A stretch of DNA of 64,000 nt from Azospirillum thermophilum (GCF_003130795.1 NZ_CP029353.1:310001-374000), one strand, 5' to 3'. Positions 49,045-58,256 are shown, numbered from the stretch's first letter. Made by a program: numbers and translations. The notes: generated from the letters alone by a model not told the origin.

Positions 49045-49060
49045 AGTATCATTTGAAACT
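49045..49060. promoter_or_regulatory. MarR-type palindrome upstream of flavin monooxygenase
   Basis: AGTATCA-TT-TGAAACT differs from the perfect hmgA palindrome at one arm base and lies 47-62 bases before the monooxygenase ATG, also upstream of the divergent PaaY-like gene. It is a proposed operator for the same MarR protein. Confidence 0.65.
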
Positions 49061-49106
49061 ATATCGCGCGAAACAAAAGCGCGGCCGCATCCGGGGGAAA
49101 CGCAGC

Positions 49107-50765
49107 ATGCACGCCACCTACAGCTATCCAAAGTATCCTTACCTGCAGTCGGACGAACAGCGCACCGGAACCGTGCGGCGCCATCCCGTCGTGGTGGTCG
49201 GGGCCGGGCCGGTCGGGCTGACCGCCGCCATCGATCTGGCGCAGAAGGGCGTGCCGGTCGTCGTGCTGGATGCGGAGGATACCGTCAGCGTCGGCAGCCG
49301 CGCCGTCTGCTACGCCAAGCGGGCGCTGGAGGTGTGGGACCGCCTGGGCGTCGCGCAGCGGATGGTCGACAAGGGCGTGGTGTGGAAGATCGGCAAGGTC
49401 TTCAACGGCGACTCGCTGGTCTATCAGTTCGACCTGCTGCCGGAGCCGGACCACAAGATCCCCGCCTTCATCAACCTCCAGCAATATTACCTGGAGGATT
49501 ACCTGGTCGCCGCCGCCCAGGCGGAGGAGCGGGTGGACCTGCGCTGGCTGTCGCGCGTCCTCTCGGTCCGGCAGGAGGACGGCCATGTGGTGCTGCAGGT
49601 GGAAACGCCGGACGGCGTCTATGCCCTGCAGGCCGACTATGTCATCGCCTGCGACGGCGCCAAATCCTCCATCCGCAAGATGCTGGGGCTGGACTTCGTC
49701 GGCGAGGTGTTCCGCGACCGCTTCCTGATCGCCGACGTGGTGATGAAGGCCGATTTCCCGGCCGAACGCTGGTTCTGGTTCGACCCGCCCTTCCACCGCC
49801 GCCAGTCGGCGCTCCTGCACATGCAGCCCGACAATGTCTGGCGCATCGACTTCCAGCTCGGCTGGGACGCGGATCCCGAGGAGGAGAAGAAGCCGGAGCG
49901 CGTCATCCCCCGCCTGAAGGCGATGCTGGGCGAGTCGACGCCGTTCGAGCTGGAGTGGGTCTCGGTCTACACCTTCCAGTGCCGCCGGCTGGAGCAGTTC
50001 CGCCATGGCCGCATCCTGTTCGCCGGCGATTCGGCGCATCAGGTCTCGCCCTTCGGCGCCCGCGGCGCCAATTCCGGCGTGCCCGACGCCGACAACCTCG
50101 CCTGGAAGCTGAAGCTGGTGCTGGACGGGGTGGCGCCGGACAGCCTGCTCGACAGCTATTCCGACGAGCGGGTGGAGGCGGCGAAGGAGAACATCCTGAA
50201 CTCCACCCGCTCCACCGACTTCATCACGCCGAAGAGCGAGGTCAGCCGCACCTTCCGCGACGCCGTGCTGGCGCTGGCCGGCGAGCTTCCCTTCGCCCGC
50301 TCGCTGGTCAATTCCGGGCGCCTTTCCACCCCCACGACCTATCTGGCAAGTCCGCTCAACACGCCCGACGCGGACGCCTTCGCCGGCCGGATGGTGCCGG
50401 GCGCCCCGGCGACCGACGCGCCGGTCGAACGGCAGGGACAGGCCGGCTGGCTGACGGAGATGCTGGACGGCCGCTTCGTCCTGCTCTACGCCGCCGGCGA
50501 CGGGCCGGTCCCGGCGGAGGTGGCGGAGCGGCTGGACGCGCTGGCCCGCGGGCCGGTCCCGTTCGCCTGGCATGCCGTCACCGACCGCCGCCGCGGCTCC
50601 CACCCGAACGAACTGGTCGACAGCGCCGGCCGCTTCCGCGAGCGCTATGACGCCACCCCCGGCACCGTCTACCTGATCCGTCCGGACCAGCATGTCGCCG
50701 CGCGCTGGCGCGCCTTCGACGCCGCCGCCGTCGGGGCCGCCCTGAACCGCGCCATCGGCCGCTGA
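49107..50765 (+). CDS. FAD-dependent aromatic monooxygenase, MhaA-like
   Basis: This 552-residue class A flavoprotein hydroxylase has the ADP-binding GxGxxG in VVVVGAGPVGLTAAIDLAQK at about residues 28-47, the DG motif DYVIACDGAKSSIRKMLGLD at about 190-210 and the GD motif RILFAGDSAHQVSPFGARGA at about 305-325, with a thioredoxin-like C-terminal region as in MhpA and phenol hydroxylases. The downstream 64-residue protein resembles the small coupling partner of 3-hydroxyphenylacetate 6-hydroxylase (MhaAB, described in Pseudomonas putida), whose product is homogentisate. That reaction would feed HmgA, MaiA and the FAH protein here. 3-Hydroxybenzoate or similar phenols are alternatives. Confidence 0.8.
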   Translation: MHATYSYPKYPYLQSDEQRTGTVRRHPVVVVGAGPVGLTAAIDLAQKGVPVVVLDAEDTVSVGSRAVCYAKRALEVWDRLGVAQRMVDKGVVWKIGKVFNGDSLVYQFDLLPEPDHKIPAFINLQQYYLEDYLVAAAQAEERVDLRWLSRVLSVRQEDGHVVLQVETPDGVYALQADYVIACDGAKSSIRKMLGLDFVGEVFRDRFLIADVVMKADFPAERWFWFDPPFHRRQSALLHMQPDNVWRIDFQLGWDADPEEEKKPERVIPRLKAMLGESTPFELEWVSVYTFQCRRLEQFRHGRILFAGDSAHQVSPFGARGANSGVPDADNLAWKLKLVLDGVAPDSLLDSYSDERVEAAKENILNSTRSTDFITPKSEVSRTFRDAVLALAGELPFARSLVNSGRLSTPTTYLASPLNTPDADAFAGRMVPGAPATDAPVERQGQAGWLTEMLDGRFVLLYAAGDGPVPAEVAERLDALARGPVPFAWHAVTDRRRGSHPNELVDSAGRFRERYDATPGTVYLIRPDQHVAARWRAFDAAAVGAALNRAIGR

Positions 50766-50795
50766 CGCCCCTTTTCCCGCTCACGGAGTCGCCTC

Positions 50796-50990
50796 ATGGC
50801 CACCCTCGCCACCGAAAACCGCTTCGCCAGCCCCGACGACTTCTATCAGGCGCTGATCGACACCCACCGCGACCTGACCGCCGAACAGAGCGCTGCGCTC
50901 AACGCCAAGCTGATCCTCCTGCTCGCCAACCATATCGGCGACATGGAGGTGCTGACCGAGGCGCTGCGCCTCGCCCGCAAGGGGGTGTGA
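50796..50990 (+). CDS. DUF2783 small protein, possible MhaB-like coupling subunit
   Basis: This 64-residue acidic protein, MATLATENRFASPDDFYQAL then DLTAEQSAALNAKLILLLAN, is of the DUF2783 type. It lies 30 bases after the flavin monooxygenase on the same strand with CACGGAGTC as ribosome site. Size and position fit the small coupling protein that 3-hydroxyphenylacetate 6-hydroxylase needs to couple NADH oxidation to hydroxylation. The equivalence of DUF2783 with MhaB is my inference. Confidence 0.75.
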   Translation: MATLATENRFASPDDFYQALIDTHRDLTAEQSAALNAKLILLLANHIGDMEVLTEALRLARKGV

Positions 50991-51358
50991 CCCCGCGCCC
51001 GGCCGGGGCGGGATGGCGGGGACCGGCCGTTTTCCCGCCATGCTTGTCCCGTCCCGGCCGGCCGGCTACTCTTCCCGCATCACCACCCGACCCGCGCCCC
51101 CGGCTTCCCCCGCGTTCCATCCTCGCATTGTGCAGCCCCTGCACAAGGGATGTACACGAACGGCGGGCCGCAACCCGTTGACCGGCAACGGAGAAAGCGG
51201 CCTCGACGCCATTGTGCGCCGGGAGGACTCCGCACAACGCGCCCGATCCGGCACGACGGGCGTCCGGCTTGACAGGGGGGCGAGGGCGGTTCGATCCTCG
51301 TTGCAACGCGGGCCAGGGGCATTCCGTCCCTCGCCCGGCAACAGGGAGACGACAGGGA
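50991..51358 (+). other. Promoter region of the peptide-type binding protein with two dyads
   Basis: A gene-free region of 368 bases. It contains TTGTGCA-GCCCC-TGCACAA (51128-51146), a wider repeat TTGTGC-N14-GCACAA (51212-51237), and a good -35 TTGACA at 51269-51274 with only a poor -10 downstream. The binding-protein gene probably has its own activator- or repressor-controlled promoter. Confidence 0.45.
51128..51146. promoter_or_regulatory. Dyad TTGTGCA-N5-TGCACAA
   Basis: A perfect 7-bp inverted repeat with a 5-base spacer, 213 bases before the binding-protein gene. A near-identical copy lies at 58495-58513. The regulator is unknown. Confidence 0.55.
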
Positions 51359-52954
51359 ATGCAGAGCTTCGCCCGCGGCCTTCTCGGAGCCGCCATGGTT
51401 GCGCTTGCCACCGTCCCGGCGCCGGCGCTCGCCGACACGCCGAAGGACGCGCTGGTGATGGCGTGGCAGTTCGACGACATGATCACGCTCGACCCGGCGG
51501 AGGCGTTCGAGATTTCCGGCCTGGAATACGTCTCCCAGACCTACAACCGGCTGATCCAGTTCGACGTCAAGGACGTCAGCAGGATCGAGGGCGACGCCGC
51601 CGAGAGCTGGACCGTCTCGCCGGACGGCAGGACCTTCACCTTCAAGATCCGCGACGGCATCACCTTCCATTCCGGCAACCCGCTGACCGCCGAGGATGTC
51701 GCCTACAGCTTCCAGCGGGCGGTCAAGCTGAACAAGGGACCGGCCTTCATCCTGAACCAGTTCGGCCTCACGGCGGCGAACGTCGACCAGAAGGTCCGCG
51801 CCACCGACAAGGCCACCCTGGTGTTCGAGATCGACCAGACCTACGCCCCGACCTTCGTCCTCTACAGCCTGACCGCCGGCGTCGCCTCCATCGTCGACTC
51901 GAAGCTGCTGAAGAGCAAGGAGAAGGACGGCGACTTCGGCGCCGCCTGGCTGAAGACCGCGTCTGCCGGCTCCGGCCCCTACATGCTGAAGCAGTGGAAG
52001 GCGAGCGAACTGCTGAGCCTGGAGGCCTATCCGAAATACTGGCGCGGTGCCCCCGCCCTGAAGCGCGTGCTGATCCGCCACATCGCCGAGCCGGCGACCC
52101 AGCGCCTGCTGCTGGAGAAGGGTGACGTCGACGTGGCGCGCAACCTGCGTCCCGAGCAGTTCGAGCCGCTGAAGGCCAACAGCGCCGTCCGGCTGGTGCA
52201 GGCGCCCAAGGGCACGCTGTGGTACCTCAGCCTCAACCAGAAGAACCCGGCGCTCGCCAAGCCGGAGGTGCGGCAGGCCTTCAAGTACCTCGTGGACTAT
52301 GAGGGCATGGGCAAGACCATCATGAACGGCCAGGGCATCGTGCATCAGGCCTTCCTGCCCAAGGGCTTCCTCGGCGCGCTGGACGACAACCCCTACCGCT
52401 ACGACCCCGCCAGGGCGAAGGAGCTGCTGGCCAAGGCCGGCTATCCCGACGGGCTGACCGTGTCGATGGATGTGCGCAGCACCTCGCCGACCCAGGACAT
52501 GGCCCAGGCCATCCAGGCCAGCGCGGCGGCGGCCGGCGTCAAGATCGACATCCTGCCGGCCGACGGCAAGCAGGTGCTGACCAAGTACCGCGCCCGCAAC
52601 CACGAGCTGATGATCCAGCAGTGGGGGGCCGACTATCAGGACCCGCACTCCAACGCCGACACCTTCGCGTCCAACCCGGACAATTCCGACACCGCCAAGA
52701 CCAAGCCGCTGGCCTGGCGCAACGCCTGGGACATTCCGGAACTGACGAAGAAGACCGCCGCCGCGGTGGTGGAGAGCGACGCCGGCAAGCGTGCCGCCAT
52801 GTACCAGGAGCTTCAGCGCCAGGTGCTGGAGGACTCGCCCTTCGTCATCATGTTCCAGCAGGTCGAGGTGATCGCCGAGCGCAACAGCGTCTCCGGCCTG
52901 ATCTGGGGGCCGAGCTTCGACTCCAACTACTACTGGAAGGCCACGAAGAAGTAA
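51359..52954 (+). CDS. ABC transporter substrate-binding protein, family 5 (DppA/OppA type)
   Basis: This 531-residue periplasmic binding protein has a signal peptide (LLGAAMVALATVPAPALA) and an SBP_bac_5 fold: MAWQFDDMITLDPAEAFEIS, YVSQTYNRLIQFDVKDVSRI, ESWTVSPDGRTFTFKIRDGI, FHSGNPLTAEDVAYSFQRAV and QWGADYQDPHSNADTF. Such proteins bind peptides, nickel or glutathione-like ligands. Its cognate permease and ATPase genes are not adjacent, so it is an orphan receptor. The ATG at 51359 follows CAGGGAGACGACAGGGA. Confidence 0.9.
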   Translation: MQSFARGLLGAAMVALATVPAPALADTPKDALVMAWQFDDMITLDPAEAFEISGLEYVSQTYNRLIQFDVKDVSRIEGDAAESWTVSPDGRTFTFKIRDGITFHSGNPLTAEDVAYSFQRAVKLNKGPAFILNQFGLTAANVDQKVRATDKATLVFEIDQTYAPTFVLYSLTAGVASIVDSKLLKSKEKDGDFGAAWLKTASAGSGPYMLKQWKASELLSLEAYPKYWRGAPALKRVLIRHIAEPATQRLLLEKGDVDVARNLRPEQFEPLKANSAVRLVQAPKGTLWYLSLNQKNPALAKPEVRQAFKYLVDYEGMGKTIMNGQGIVHQAFLPKGFLGALDDNPYRYDPARAKELLAKAGYPDGLTVSMDVRSTSPTQDMAQAIQASAAAAGVKIDILPADGKQVLTKYRARNHELMIQQWGADYQDPHSNADTFASNPDNSDTAKTKPLAWRNAWDIPELTKKTAAAVVESDAGKRAAMYQELQRQVLEDSPFVIMFQQVEVIAERNSVSGLIWGPSFDSNYYWKATKK

Positions 52955-52994
52955 GGATACCGGCCCCTCCCCGGTGGGGCGAGGGGCCGGCCCG

Positions 52995-53471
52995 TCACCG
53001 CTCCGTCAGCCGCAGATAGGCCAGCGCGGCGACCAGGGCGGTGCCGTAGGCGTCGCCCCGGGGGCGCAGGGGCAGGTCGAGGTCGCCGATCAGCCGGTCG
53101 AGCCGCAGGTCGATGGCCCGCTTGCTCGGCGTCCGCGACTTGCGGTCGTAGAACAGGCTCGACACCTCGATCCGCTCGCCGGGCAGCGGCGCACCCAGCA
53201 GCCGCTCCACCAGCCCGGCGCTGAAGTCGAGGAAATAGCCGACCAGCGGCCGGTCGCCGATCAGGGCGCGGAGCTGCTCCACCCCCTCGGCCGCTGCCGG
53301 GCCGGTGCCGAGGGCGACGACCAGCGCCCGGCTGGTCAGGACGCGGTTGCCGTGCAGCGGGATGGCGGCGACCACCCGCGGGGCGGCGGTCGCCGGGTCG
53401 AAGCTGGTCGCCTCGCAATGCAGCGCCACCAGCTCGCGCGGCGCCTGCGGGTCGGAACGGTCGGGTGCCAC
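52995..53471 (-). CDS. Exonuclease-like (DEDD fold) protein with missing catalytic residues
   Basis: This 158-residue protein has the shape of a DnaQ-type 3'-5' exonuclease, commonly encoded beside DUF294 proteins. The first motif reads VALHCEATSFDPATA where active enzymes have DxE, so the first Asp is His; the last motif reads RGDAYGTALVAALAYLRL in place of HxAxxD. Activity is therefore doubtful. The GTG at 53471 follows the DUF294 stop by 13 bases, an operon. Confidence 0.68.
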   Translation of the reverse strand: MAPDRSDPQAPRELVALHCEATSFDPATAAPRVVAAIPLHGNRVLTSRALVVALGTGPAAAEGVEQLRALIGDRPLVGYFLDFSAGLVERLLGAPLPGERIEVSSLFYDRKSRTPSKRAIDLRLDRLIGDLDLPLRPRGDAYGTALVAALAYLRLTER

Positions 53472-53484
53472 GGCCTGCGCCCCC

Positions 53485-55329
53485 TCAGTGGTTCAGGCGG
53501 AAATGGTAGGCGATGGTCTCCTTGAAGCTCTTGACCAGGGCGAGGCAGTCCTTGAACTGGTCGCGGTCGAGCTTGCCCATCTCCTCCGGCCGGACGGAGT
53601 TGTCGATCTCCCCGTCGCCGGCGGCGTCGATGCGGGCATGCATCCGCAAGGTGGAGAGGAAGGCGAAGGCGTCCGCCAGCTCGCCGGCCATCTTGCGGTT
53701 CAGCACGCCCTTGTCGGCCAGCGCCCAGATGCGTTCGGTGGTGTTGGTCTCCGCCATGTGCTTTTCCAGGGCGAGCGCCCGGATGCCGTGGACGATGGGG
53801 AAGATGGCCGCCTTCTTGATGTCCACCGGCTCGCTGCGCCGCCGCTCGAACAGGCTGGCGAACAGGCCGGACGGCGTGTCGAAGGCCAGCGCCGGGCGGG
53901 CGAAGTGGGTGAAGAACATCTGGTTGTCCTGCAGCCGGCCCAGCAGGTAGCCCTTCGCCTCCTCCAGCAGCGACGCGTCGCCGGCCACCGCCGCGGCGTC
54001 GTAGAAGATGGCGAGGTTCATCTGCGCCGCCTCGTCCGGCCGGTGGATCCAGTGGAAGACGGCGTCCTTGTAGGCGGCGAGCGGCCGCGTCCACTCCGGG
54101 TTGGACAGCATGATGTTGCCGGGACAGGGCGGATAGCCGAACTCGACCAGTCGGCGGGTGAACTCCGCGGTGACCCGGCCCAGCTCCTGGCAGTCATAGC
54201 CGTCGCGCAGGATCAGCCCGTTGTCCTGGTCGGTCTTCAGAAGCTGCTCGCCGCGCCCCTCGCTGCCCATGACGATCAGGCAGGAGTTGGCCAGCAGATC
54301 CGGCGGGGCGAGAAGCTCGAACAGCTTGCGGAAGATGCGCCGGTTCAGCTCCGTCACCAGGTCGGCGATGAAGGAGACCTTGACGCCGGTCGCATGCAGC
54401 GTGCGGATCAGCCCGACGATGGCGTGGCTCGCCTCCCTCAGGTCATCCGGACTCGTGGCATGCTCCACCTGCAGCCCGATGACCTGCGAGTGGTTGGAGA
54501 GGACCGCCAGCAGGTCGCTCTGCCCCAGCAGCCCGACGATCCTCCCCTGCTCGGTGATCACCAGCCGGCGGACGGCATGCTTGGTCATCAGGATCAGGGC
54601 GGTGAACAGCAGGTCGTCGCGGTCGAGCGTCAGCAGCTCGTAGTTGGCGAGTGGCCCGACCGGCGCCTCCACCGGCCGGCCGTCGAGCACGACGAGGTCG
54701 CGCAGGTCGGTGCCGGTCAGGATGCCGACCCGCTCCCCTTGGGCGTCCCTGTCGCGGACCAGGACGCTGCTCGCCCGGTGCGTCTTCATGGCGGCGGCGG
54801 CCTCGCGCAGGCTGGCGGTGCCCTCGACGAACAGCGGCGGGTGCAGATAGGCCTGCCGGATACGGGCCATGGTCAGGGCCGCCATCTCGCGGTTCGACCG
54901 TTCGCTGGCGAGCGCCGTCATGCGCTGGGCGAAGTCCTGCACGATCACCTCCCCGAAGTCCGGATAGTCGCGGGCGAGATCCTCCAGCACCGCGCGGGGG
55001 ATCAGGTGGCACAGGCCGGGCTCCACCGCGACGAGGCTGCGCGGCTGCCCGCCGCCGTAGAGCGCCTGGAGGTCGAAGCGGTCGCCGGGACCGTAGACCG
55101 CGGCGATCTCCCCGCCGCGCCGTTCCTGTATCGTCCCCTGCACCACGACGAACAGCACGTCCGCCGCCTGGTCGCGCGGCAGAACCACCTCGTCCCGGCC
55201 ATAGACCCCGATGTCGAGGGCGCGCGCCAGCCGCTCCCGCCCCGCCGCGTCGAGCCGGTCGAAGGGCGGCAGGTCGAAATCGAAGGGGATGGCGTGGGCT
55301 GTCGCGGCCTGGGATGGCTGATCGGTCAT
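53485..55329 (-). CDS. Cyclic nucleotide-binding/CBS/DUF294 nucleotidyltransferase protein
   Basis: This 614-residue multidomain cytosolic regulator has, in order, a CRP-like cNMP-binding domain at about 20-135 (VVLPRDQAADVLFVVVQGTI), two CBS domains at about 160-290 (ILTGTDLRDLVVL; IVGLLGQSDLLAVLSNHSQV), a DUF294 nucleotidyltransferase-like domain at about 315-440 (CLIVMGSEGRGEQLLKTDQD) and a DUF294_C helical domain to the end. The GSEGRGEQ...DQDN motif is intact. Homologues lie beside actP-type acetate permeases, as here, and may regulate acetate metabolism. Confidence 0.9.
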   Translation of the reverse strand: MTDQPSQAATAHAIPFDFDLPPFDRLDAAGRERLARALDIGVYGRDEVVLPRDQAADVLFVVVQGTIQERRGGEIAAVYGPGDRFDLQALYGGGQPRSLVAVEPGLCHLIPRAVLEDLARDYPDFGEVIVQDFAQRMTALASERSNREMAALTMARIRQAYLHPPLFVEGTASLREAAAAMKTHRASSVLVRDRDAQGERVGILTGTDLRDLVVLDGRPVEAPVGPLANYELLTLDRDDLLFTALILMTKHAVRRLVITEQGRIVGLLGQSDLLAVLSNHSQVIGLQVEHATSPDDLREASHAIVGLIRTLHATGVKVSFIADLVTELNRRIFRKLFELLAPPDLLANSCLIVMGSEGRGEQLLKTDQDNGLILRDGYDCQELGRVTAEFTRRLVEFGYPPCPGNIMLSNPEWTRPLAAYKDAVFHWIHRPDEAAQMNLAIFYDAAAVAGDASLLEEAKGYLLGRLQDNQMFFTHFARPALAFDTPSGLFASLFERRRSEPVDIKKAAIFPIVHGIRALALEKHMAETNTTERIWALADKGVLNRKMAGELADAFAFLSTLRMHARIDAAGDGEIDNSVRPEEMGKLDRDQFKDCLALVKSFKETIAYHFRLNH

Positions 55330-55391
55330 CGGCAGACCCGTTCTCCGTCGCGGTGAGGATCTCAAGGGGGCGGAGGCATCAAGAAGACGGC

Positions 55392-55426
55392 AAAAAAAGA
55401 CGCCCCAGGGGATGACCCCTGAGGCG
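55392..55426 (-). terminator. Intrinsic terminator after actP
   Basis: On the minus strand CGCCTCAGGGG-TCAT-CCCCTGGGGCG is followed by a run of T residues, about 55 bases past the actP stop. Strong and correctly oriented. Confidence 0.9.
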
Positions 55427-55480
55427 CCGGGAAGCCTACACCCGCTCCGCGCGAGGCGGAAGCGGGTGCGACGATTTTGA

Positions 55481-57190
55481 TTAGTGGGCCGAGGCGCCTT
55501 CCGCACCCAGGCCGGTCTGCGACCGGATGTACTGGGCCTCGAAGTCGCGACGCTCCTTCTGGGCCTGCTCGCTGTTGTCGGTGATCGAGAAGAACCAGAT
55601 GCCGACGAAGGCGAGCGCGATCGAGAACAGGCCGGGGTTGTCGTAGGGGAAGATGGCGGCCGGGTTGCCCAGCACGGCCTTCCACACGGTCGGGCCCAGC
55701 ACCAGCATGGTGACCGAGGAGACCAGGCCGATGGTGCCGCCGATGACGGCGCCGCGGGTGGTCATCTTGCCCCAGAACATCGACATCAGCAGGATCGGGA
55801 AGTTCGCCGAGGCCGCGATGACGAAGGCGAGGCCGACCATGAAGGCCACGTTCTGGTTCTCGAAGGCGATGCCGAGGAAGATCGAGACGATGCCGATGAT
55901 GACCGTGGTGATCTTCGACACGCGGATCTCGTCGGCCTCGTTGGCGCGGCCCTTGGCGAAGACCGAGGCGTAGAGGTCATGGGAGACCGCCGAGGCGCCG
56001 GCCAGCGTCAGGCCCGCGACCACCGCCAGGATGGTGGCGAAGGCGACCGCGGCGATGAAGCCGTAGAAGAGGGAGCCGCCGACCGCGTTGGCGGTGTGGA
56101 CCGCCGCCATGTTGGTGCCGCCGATGATGTTGGCGACGACCGCCTTGGCACCGGCCGCCGGGGCCTCCTTCAGGAAGGGATAGGCACCGTTGGCGTCGGG
56201 GGCCAGGATCATCAGGATGGCGCCGAAGCCGATGATGAAGGTCAGGATGTAGAAGTAGCCGATGAAGCCGGTCGCATAGAACACCGACTTGCGGGCTTCC
56301 CGGGCGTCGGCGACGGTGAAGAAGCGCATCAGGATGTGCGGCAGGCCGGCGGTGCCGAACATCAGCGCCATGCCCAGCGAGATCGCCGAGATCGGGTCGG
56401 TGATCAGCGCGCCCGGCGACATGATCGCCAGGCCCTTCGGGTGGATGTCCACGGCGGCCTTGAACATCGCCTCGGGGCTGAAGCCGAACTTGGCGAGGAT
56501 CATGAAGGCCATGAAGGAAGCGCCCGACAGCAGCATCACCGCCTTGATGATCTGCACCCAGGTGGTGGCCAGCATGCCGCCGAAGGTCACGTAGCCGATC
56601 ATCAGCACGCCGACGATCACGACCGCCCAGATGTAGTCCATGCCGAACAGCAGCTGGATCAGCTTGCCCGCACCCACCATCTGCGCGATCAGGTAGAAGG
56701 TGACGGTCGCCAGCGAGCCGCAGGCGGCCAGCGTGCGGATCGGCGTCTGCTGGAAGCGGTAGGAGGCGACGTCGGCGAAGGTGTACTTGCCGAGGTTGCG
56801 CAGCCGTTCCGCGATCAGGAACAGGATGATCGGCCAGCCGACCAGCCAGCCCACCGAGAAGATCAGCCCGTCGAAGCCGTTGGCGTACACCAGGCCGGCG
56901 ATGCCGAGGAAGGAGGCGGCCGACATGTAGTCGCCGGCGATGGCGAGGCCGTTCTGGAAACCGGTGATGCCGCCGCCGGCGGCGTAGAAGTCCTTCGCCG
57001 ACTTCGTGCGGCGGGCAGCCCAGTAGGTGATGCCCAGCGTCAGAAGCACGAAGATCAGAAACATGATGATGGCTTCCCAATTGGTAGCCTGTTTCTGAAC
57101 CGCGCCTTCGATGGCCGCCGCGAACACGGTGCCGGGGAGCAGGGTGCCGGCCGCAGCCACGGCGGCGACCCGGTTGATCATCGACCGCAT
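55481..57190 (-). CDS. actP: Cation/acetate symporter ActP
   Basis: This 569-residue solute:sodium symporter is predicted to import acetate or other short monocarboxylates with Na+ or H+. There are about 13 membrane spans, preceded by a signal-like N-terminus. Diagnostic stretches are [60 protein letters not shown] and [20 protein letters not shown]. The ATG at 57190 shares a base with the stop of the DUF485 gene (TGATG). Confidence 0.95.
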   Translation of the reverse strand: MRSMINRVAAVAAAGTLLPGTVFAAAIEGAVQKQATNWEAIIMFLIFVLLTLGITYWAARRTKSAKDFYAAGGGITGFQNGLAIAGDYMSAASFLGIAGLVYANGFDGLIFSVGWLVGWPIILFLIAERLRNLGKYTFADVASYRFQQTPIRTLAACGSLATVTFYLIAQMVGAGKLIQLLFGMDYIWAVVIVGVLMIGYVTFGGMLATTWVQIIKAVMLLSGASFMAFMILAKFGFSPEAMFKAAVDIHPKGLAIMSPGALITDPISAISLGMALMFGTAGLPHILMRFFTVADAREARKSVFYATGFIGYFYILTFIIGFGAILMILAPDANGAYPFLKEAPAAGAKAVVANIIGGTNMAAVHTANAVGGSLFYGFIAAVAFATILAVVAGLTLAGASAVSHDLYASVFAKGRANEADEIRVSKITTVIIGIVSIFLGIAFENQNVAFMVGLAFVIAASANFPILLMSMFWGKMTTRGAVIGGTIGLVSSVTMLVLGPTVWKAVLGNPAAIFPYDNPGLFSIALAFVGIWFFSITDNSEQAQKERRDFEAQYIRSQTGLGAEGASAH

Positions 57191-57492
57191 CACTTCGACT
57201 CCTCCAGGATCTGGCGGTTCAGTTCATCGAATTCGCCGTTGGCCCGATGGACGTAGATGCCCGTCAGGATGAAGGCGGAGACGATGGTGAAGACGCCGAC
57301 CGGAATGCCCCAGGTGGTCACGCCCGAGCCGATGGGCGTGCCGAGGAAGCCCTTGCCGAAGGCGACCAGCAGGATGAAGCCGAAGTAGATGACCAGCATG
57401 GCGATCGAAAGCGTCCACGCAAATGCAGAGCGCCTCGCCACCAAGTCCTGGAACTTCGGGTTATTCAGAATTTTTTGCGCATTTTGATTCAT
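57190..57492 (-). CDS. DUF485 membrane protein partner of ActP
   Basis: This 100-residue protein has two membrane segments ([40 protein letters not shown]) and the DUF485 ending [20 protein letters not shown]. It is nearly always encoded just before actP, as in the E. coli yjcH-actP pair, and probably assists the permease. The ATG at 57492 has GTGAGGGGACGCAC upstream. Confidence 0.93.
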   Translation of the reverse strand: MNQNAQKILNNPKFQDLVARRSAFAWTLSIAMLVIYFGFILLVAFGKGFLGTPIGSGVTTWGIPVGVFTIVSAFILTGIYVHRANGEFDELNRQILEESK

Positions 57493-57605
57493 GTGCGTCC
57501 CCTCACGAGTGCCGAGCTTACGTTCGACATTCCTTTTAGACACTCGGGCTGTGCAACCGTGTACGCCCTGGATCCGACTGCTTCTTTGATACAGATCAGG
57601 GCGGA

Positions 57606-57640
57606 GTGCACCCCCGACCATGGTCGGTGGGGGTGCGCAC
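57606..57640. terminator. Large hairpin between DUF1178 and DUF485 genes
   Basis: GTGCACCCCCGACC pairs with GGTCGGTGGGGGTGCGCAC around AT, with a small bulge. It lies between two minus-strand genes, with no T-run; it may separate their transcripts. Confidence 0.4.
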
Positions 57641-57710
57641 AATCAGTGTGAGGAAACGCTTGAGTTTTGCAAACAGTCAGTTTTCCCAGCTATTCCGCGC
57701 GCCGTCCCGG

Positions 57711-58256
57711 TCAGGAATCGGTGCGCGGCAGCCAGGGGATGCGTTGAAATGTCACACCTTCGTCCCGCAGTTCCTCGACCTCCTCGGCGGTGGCTTCGCC
57801 GTAGATGCCGCGCGGGTCGGTCTCGCCATAGTGGATCCGGCGCGCCTCTTCGGCGAATCGCTCGCCGACATAGTCGCAGTTCTGCTCCACCACCCGGCGC
57901 AGCTCGCCGAGCTGGCGCATGACCTCGGCCACCGCCTGGCGCTGCGCGTCGTTCGACGGCACCGGCAGGGAGGCCAGCCTGTTCTGTCCCTCGCCGGCGG
58001 GGACGGGGACGGGGACGGGGACGGGGGCGGCGGGGGCGGCCGGGACCGGGCCGGCGGCGGGCGGCTGTTCCGCCTTGTCCTTGCGGCCCAGTCCCTTGGC
58101 GATCCGCGGGGCCATGGGGGCCTTGGTGATGGTGCTGTCGCCGCAGATGGGACAGGTGATCTGGTGCGCCGCCGCCTGCTCCTCGTAGGCGGCACCGTTG
58201 CGGAACCACGCCTCGAACCGGTGGTCCGAGGGACATTTCAATTCGAAGAGGATCAT
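57711..58256 (-). CDS. DUF1178 family protein
   Basis: This 181-residue conserved alphaproteobacterial protein of unknown function has an N-terminal zinc-ribbon-like part (MILFELKCPSDHRFEAWFRN, ITCPICGDSTITKAPMAP) and a C-terminal helical part with HYGETDPRGIYGEATAEEVE. The linker contains PVPVPVPVP, encoded by a GGGGAC tandem repeat. It usually neighbours the nitrilase-family and glutaredoxin genes found at 59.4-60.5 kb; here a methyltransferase gene on the opposite strand lies between. Confidence 0.88.
   Translation of the reverse strand: MILFELKCPSDHRFEAWFRNGAAYEEQAAAHQITCPICGDSTITKAPMAPRIAKGLGRKDKAEQPPAAGPVPAAPAAPVPVPVPVPAGEGQNRLASLPVPSNDAQRQAVAEVMRQLGELRRVVEQNCDYVGERFAEEARRIHYGETDPRGIYGEATAEEVEELRDEGVTFQRIPWLPRTDS
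57999..58022. repeat. GGGGAC hexamer tandem repeat
   Basis: Four perfect copies plus a degenerate unit inside the DUF1178 gene encode the Pro-Val linker on the minus strand. Copy changes would lengthen the linker in frame. Confidence 0.8.

Noticed and set aside
51128..51146. LuxR/TraR-type box
   Set aside because: The arms are similar to ATGTGCA-N4-TGCACAT, but the spacer has five bases, and no LuxR/LuxI genes are in the window; kept only as an unassigned dyad.
51285..51305. GGTTCGATCC resembling a tRNA T-loop
   Set aside because: The flanking bases do not form a 5-bp T-arm and no acceptor or anticodon stem could be paired.
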